Source of the DNA: Sipunculus nudus
Lineage: Eukaryota > Annelida > Sipuncula > Golfingiida > Sipunculidae
Length of the DNA: 64,000 bases
Assembly (NCBI GenBank): GCA_026874595.1
Contig: CM049318.1
Coordinates: forward strand, 16,232,241-16,296,240
Reading direction: 5' to 3'
The notes under the pieces: model-generated
What the model saw: the letters and a program-made list of their open reading frames with translations, nothing else
What the model was told of the DNA's origin: nothing
The model's database searches: none
Program-made: the position numbers and the translations under genes
Shown: piece by piece, positions 59,194 through 64,000 of the stretch
Layout: each line of letters begins with the position of its first letter
Numbering within the stretch: position 1 is the stretch's first letter

Positions 59194-61719
59194 CTCTGAA
59201 GAAAAACAACACTGTTAATTCACAACAATCTGTTTCACGGGATGCGACCCGATCATCAGGTGAATGTGGTTAGAATGAAGCTAACGGCGTGGTTTGAAAA
59301 GCCGAGATTACGAGATTATGCTTTGTGCGATTCGGGGGGGGGGGGGGGGGATATTGACATTATTTTACAGGAGGATGAATATGAAACACCATTAATAATA
59401 AACCAAGCAAGTTTTTATACTAAAACTGATGACAAAGCAAAGAAAGTATCTGTGACGCATTCGTCTGTATATAATGTACACATACATTTCACACACATAC
59501 GTGTACCAGAGACTTATACTCTCAACATGTTCACCAGAGATGATAAATCAGCCGATGACGTGGCCTTATACATATTGATTGATTTCAGGGTTATTTAAAA
59601 TAATCCCAATAATTAATACAGGTAATACTGCTATCGTTGGAAAATCAGAAAAAAAAGTATATACTTTAATGATACACAGTTTGCGTTCACTTATTCGAAT
59701 CATATTCTCGGAATTGTTCATTAATAAGTGACCGTACATTTGTGAATAATCCTTGATGACGTTTCTGAATCCGGATGATGTGGCGAATCCACAATAAAAT
59801 CCAATCGATCCACCATTGACCCATTCCAGAATGCCCTGAAAATTAATAAACTTCCGTTCATGATTCCGTGAGTGATGTTGTGAACAAACACACAAACAGA
59901 CACACACATGAACAGGGATGAGCGCATACCCTCCTGGCACAGGCAAAAATTATGGTCTAGATATGGAGGCTTGATCGATTGCGCGTTTATATTGTACGGC
60001 AGACTTAAGAGAGCATAAGCATGGGGGAACATAGCTTACTTTGACAGAAGACCTTTGTTATCACATAACCTATTAACAACTTAAGATGTCCGAATGCAAG
60101 ATCACAAGCCACATTTTAGGTCATAACGCATCGAATTCGTTAGTGTTATAGTTTCCTATTTTTGTTTATCTGCACTGTCAGATACGATATTTCTTTTGTA
60201 ATATTTCTTGGTAATTTTGATTTTGTACTTTGTGGGACTATTTTCGTATTTTTTGTGGTAATTCTGTGCCTAAAAAAGCGTTTACTTTCAAAATCTTCTC
60301 TTTTTAAGGACTTTCATGGCAACTATTGCATCTATTATGAATACAGAATAAAATGTAGGTGGCCTAAGAGGGAAACTGAAAGGCCACTAGATGCATGCAA
60401 AACGTAAATTGGAAAATCCTGGTTTGTCTGACTTGCTGTCAGATGTCCTCTTGAATGTGTTTGGTTTATCAAAAAAGCGGATATAAAGATAACGAACAGC
60501 AATTTCTGGCCTATTTAATAAGAGGTTCACGGGTCGATTATCTTTAAACGAAGCAAAGGTTTCTGATTGGGAAAATGAGACTTATATCTCAATGTTTGGT
60601 TTGGTAAATAATGGACTTTTAGGTATTGCTCTTGGACTCCGCATGATATTGCCTGTTTGGCTAGGGTATGACGCCGATGTTCCAAGACTGACGGGCATTG
60701 CAAGCTTTCGTTTGCGGATTTCACATCGACCAATTGGGTACTTTTAAACCAGCTAGAAATATTAAGTTAAAAACCTACATTGCTCCTTTATGCTATTTGA
60801 TCTTAATTCTTGAAATGATCCACTTTGGACCATACAGCTGCTTACTTCAGATTAAATTAGAGAAATTTTTATTTGGCAATTCATGCTTAATTTTTTTTGT
60901 AATATTTTTTCAGTCTCGTCACCTCGCAAATTTTAATTAAGTTTAATCAATTTGACAAATCTTACAAATCAATTGAATAAATTAATATAGCAGTGGATGC
61001 TAAAATTAATTATCTTTGTTTATTATTACCTTACTCAAACATGTTGTGTTAACCAGGTGTTTTTTTTGTGTTTTAATTTCTCTTTACAAAATATGTAAAG
61101 AGTAAAATCCCCGGAATGATCGCTGGTTCATATATATTTATTTCCACTAGATGCGGATATTGAAAATCAACAAGTATAACACAAGAAACGGAAATATAAA
61201 GATGTTGTATTTGCATCACAGCCGCGATAGCAAGGCATCATTATTACAGGAAAGTATATGGGTCTACCTCGTCTTTCTTTGCAACTGATCCTAAGCAATG
61301 GTGAATATTATCACTCCAAAGCATAAGCTATGTGTAGTGTTAAAACTTAAAGCATAAAATCAGCAATTATCAAAGGCTCATACAGCGAAACGATGGCGCT
61401 GGTCTTCTTGAAAGGGAGCACCTCATATCATCGGGATGCACTTGCAGGCGGCCTGCAGTTTTTTTGTGCAAGTTCCGGTAGGTGGCTGTACTGCGGCGGT
61501 AGTAGTTTTAATATGGACGGGGTCTTTCCCCAGCGGAAGCCGGTCCCCCATCACTGTAGTCGGTAAGCATTTGTACGAGTTCGTCCCAGTCTTATGGTAA
61601 TTAACTAGAACAAAGAATATATATTTAAGTACTTGTATATATGAGATATCTTCCATTTGTTCCATTTGCTAATTACCCGGATATGATTCATCCATGTTTT
61701 TTTTTTTGCATATTGTTGT
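59193..61719. other. No gene established
   Basis: A minus-strand frame after an acceptor-like TTAATTTTCAG (about 59838-59848) reads GILEWVNGGSIGFYCGF and might be an exon, but there is no clear donor and no family match. The remainder is AT-rich without recognised features. Confidence 0.45.
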
Positions 61720-62330
61720 TGCTTGCCACAAATCGTAGATTTCTGCAAGCATGTTGGTCAGTTGCGTATGAATGTTTGTGTGTCATAATGTTTGTCCCCA
61801 CTCTACTGGCGACAAATTTGCAGCATTCACTTTCAAACTTACAAAGTTGATTGACAATGAAAAGTCTCGGAAGCCTATTGTTTTAGGTCAATATAGGTCA
61901 AAGGTCATATATCACTTAAGCATGCCACAGGGGCTTCAAGTTTACAGTAATCGTTTAGAAACTGGTACATCTTATGTTTTACACCAATATCTCTAAAGTA
62001 ATATTTTCATTTCCGGAAAATGGCCACTAGGGGGCGCTGCACTAAAATCACTACAACATATCATTTTTGGCCATATCTCCAAACTGTAAACTTACCTACA
62101 TTAAATATATCCCATTCTGTTCCTCTATACCTCCTAAATAAAATGATCTAGTCATCTGTTATCTCATATGTGACGGCGTGTCTGCATGTCTTTCTGTTGT
62201 TGTCAGTTTTGCCTGCTTGCTTGTTTTTTTTGTCTGATATATGTCATTCTATAGACCACAACTTTTGGGTCATCCCTCTGAAAGTCACACAACTGATAGA
62301 AAACCGACAAAATGTTCTGTGTGTCCATCT
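61720..62330 (-). repeat. Dispersed, diverged relative of the megasatellite unit, inverted
   Basis: Read on the minus strand it shows the same order as the unit: CTCF-like module with ATTTTCCGGAAATGAAAA then GAGATATT, the receptor stack TGACCTTTGACCTATATTGA, AACAATAGGCTTCCGAGAC, a decayed CAAA stretch and the tail CGCAACTGACCAACATGCTT with a GCAAGCAA end. It shows the family is interspersed as well as tandem. It is clearly older than the array copies. Confidence 0.75.
62024..62037 (+). promoter_or_regulatory. Full CTCF-consensus match in the dispersed copy
   Basis: CCACTAGGGGGCGC fits all 14 positions of CCASYAGRKGGCRS and is followed by TGC, as in strong vertebrate sites. Its orientation is opposite to the array sites. 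Motif match only. Confidence 0.45.
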
Positions 62331-63640
62331 GTCTGTCATTTCAACACCCGGCGCTCGACTTATCGTCGTCTTGTTTATTTTCGGTTTGTTAGCAGGATTA
62401 TGGTAAAAAGAAAAGTACCGATTTCTACATCCACCGATTTGTGGATATCTTGGGCATGTTCCAGGGATGGCCCCCATAAATTTTGGTGCGGGTCCGGATA
62501 AAGGGGCGGAGCTCAGGGGGCCAGGTGGGCGATGCGCCCCCCCCCCCCCCCCGACTTGCATCTAGTACTCCCCATGCTCCCTTAATTTTTACATTTTTTA
62601 AAACACAAACATGAAATTCCTGTCACTAAGGTCAGCAGATTTGGGACTTATTTCAATATAAAGCATTGAACGTGCATTAATTAATGTATTGTTTATTGAT
62701 AATTCTACATTTTATTAAGTTTGATCCTGCAAATATGATATTATTTTATTATTTATTATTTTTTTATTTATTCATCTTTTACACATAAATATATATATAT
62801 ATATATATATATAAATTTGTATTCGAAACATAACAATACGATACAATTTCTTCTTAAGTAACTCAAGTGCCAGTCGTTTTTTTTTCCATGTATCGTCAAA
62901 AATATGAAGAAGACCATCACGACAATTCCCGAAACAACTCGTACGTTTCACTGAAACATGTCTACTTTTTTGTCTGTATGAATCTTACTATCACACGGAA
63001 AGATGAACAAATCCTTAATCAAAAGTATGGAAGCTAAAGCAAATTTGAACTTATCATCATTGCTAGTTGTTTTCAAAGGTAAAGTTAAAAACATATGAAT
63101 AAACTCACTACAAGCATCATTGTCAAGGCATACCATTAAAAAAAGTAAAAGTGTTAACATTTTATAAATAACATAATCTAAAACTAGGACCGATGTAAAA
63201 TATGTACCCCTCTCAAAAATGTCTTTGTAAGTGACAACGCCTGCTCGTCCCACGCTTCGGTGATCTGCTTCAGTAAAACAACCTAACTAAACCTACCTCG
63301 GTTGTGATGACTACTAGCAAGTCTGTGACATGACCACACATTCACAGACCCTGATTGCGCGATCCTCTAAGGCACCTATTTCATGAATAAAAAGTAAATT
63401 CGTGGAATTTATTTTCCCATGCGTCCGCCTCATGTTGTCCTTTTCATGCTTGCCCTATCAATATGGTTTATTTATTTTTTTTATTTTCGCCTGAAGATGT
63501 CTCCAGATGTTATAGTGGCCTTGTTTTAGTTTCAATTGTCCCCTGAAGATGTCTCCACATGACATAAATTTTGGTTGAAAACAAAATTTTATTTTTTTTT
63601 ATTTTGAGGCTGGTGAGAATAAATTTTCAGACAGACACTC
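62331..63640. other. AT-rich stretch without genes
   Basis: It contains a poly-C run at about 62537-62552, a (TA)n tract at about 62790-62813 and T-runs. No exon was recognised. Confidence 0.5.
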
Positions 63641-63835
63641 CAAAATCAATCCGGGCCAGGGTATGCACGAGGGCAATCAGTGACCAAAATTTGAATGAAA
63701 TCTGATAATATTTAGGAAAATTATCTCACGTAAAAACGAAACCGGACGAACGGACAGACAGACAGACGTACAGACAGACAGAGAGAAACCCAAATCAATG
63801 TCCCCCGTACCGAGGAAGCGAGGGACAACAAGAAG
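63640..63835. repeat. Fragment of a (GACA)n-tailed dispersed repeat
   Basis: TTTGAATGAAATCTGATAAT is followed by CGGACGAACGGACAGACAGA and further CAGA repeats, then CCCCCGTACCGAGG. The layout (body, GACAGACA stretch, short GC-rich tail) recalls the A and B unit ends but the sequence is different. Confidence 0.4.
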
Positions 63836-64000
63836 TACGACTGTAAGTGTTCGGGCCGAACTTCAATCAATTCCAACCAATAGAATGTAAGCGGACACTT
63901 TGAATGGTTCAATTGCTTTATTCATTATTCATGAAATACGGGTAAGGTAGGGTCAAGGAATCAAGGTCTGAGAATGATTGGTCAGGGCACAGCTAGACTC

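Noticed and set aside
59566-60032. Minus-strand frame reading GILEWVNGGSIGFYCGF as an exon.
   Set aside because: There is an acceptor-like site but no clear donor, an equally open competing frame, and no recognised family.

Overview
This window looks like nuclear DNA of an animal, most likely a marine invertebrate. The reasons are long introns, one spliced gene, degenerate TTAGGG-type telomeric repeats, many microsatellites and many non-autonomous mobile elements. The sequence alone does not fix the phylum. No bacterial, viral or rRNA genes were found, and almost every short reading frame is a by-product of repeats.

Positions 1-35848 are dominated by two related megasatellites. Array A (1-20916, continuing off the left edge) has a 1269 bp unit, about 16 copies, and a 500-N assembly gap at 7002-7501. 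Array B (20917-35780) has a 1274 bp unit, seven copies and a two-unit higher-order pattern. A short piece of A tail closes B (35781-35848). Both units share one architecture: a CTCF-like core, short hairpins with CGAGA repeats, an RFX X-box-like site, a stack of nuclear-receptor half-sites, a (CAAA)n stretch, and a tail ending CCGGCAAGCAATAAA. One B unit is split by a 5.9 kb insertion (25553-31446) with inverted termini CCCAGTCAAGA and an apparent AT target duplication. It has repeat-rich ends and no visible transposase.

Right of the arrays lies the one convincing gene, on the + strand: a zinc-finger/tyrosine-recombinase protein of the Crypton-like type. The large exon is 35935-37622. Smaller exons with matching splice phases lie at 42396-42467, 43054-43122, 43720-43912 (SANT/Myb-like) and 46641-46673 (basic tail and stop). 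Two one-base frame breaks (near 37330 and 43726-43732) mean it is either decaying or carries sequence errors. Its first large intron holds a TTAGGG-interspersed, subtelomere-like satellite (about 38930-42060). The acceptor at 35933-35934 implies upstream exons, so the megasatellite itself may be intronic.

From 46.7 kb to the end there is no firm gene. The region is a mosaic of short-TIR elements (47578-48684; 50472-53314 with another element nested at 51362-52882; 53595-54923), a 67 bp minisatellite carrying duplicated MITE-like segments (56257-57600), microsatellites and an old inverted relative of the megasatellite (61720-62330). A possible secreted-peptide exon lies on the minus strand at 58926-59012. 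The most interesting candidate system is the megasatellite as a regularly spaced platform of CTCF-, RFX- and nuclear-receptor-like sites, placed immediately beside or inside a recombinase gene.
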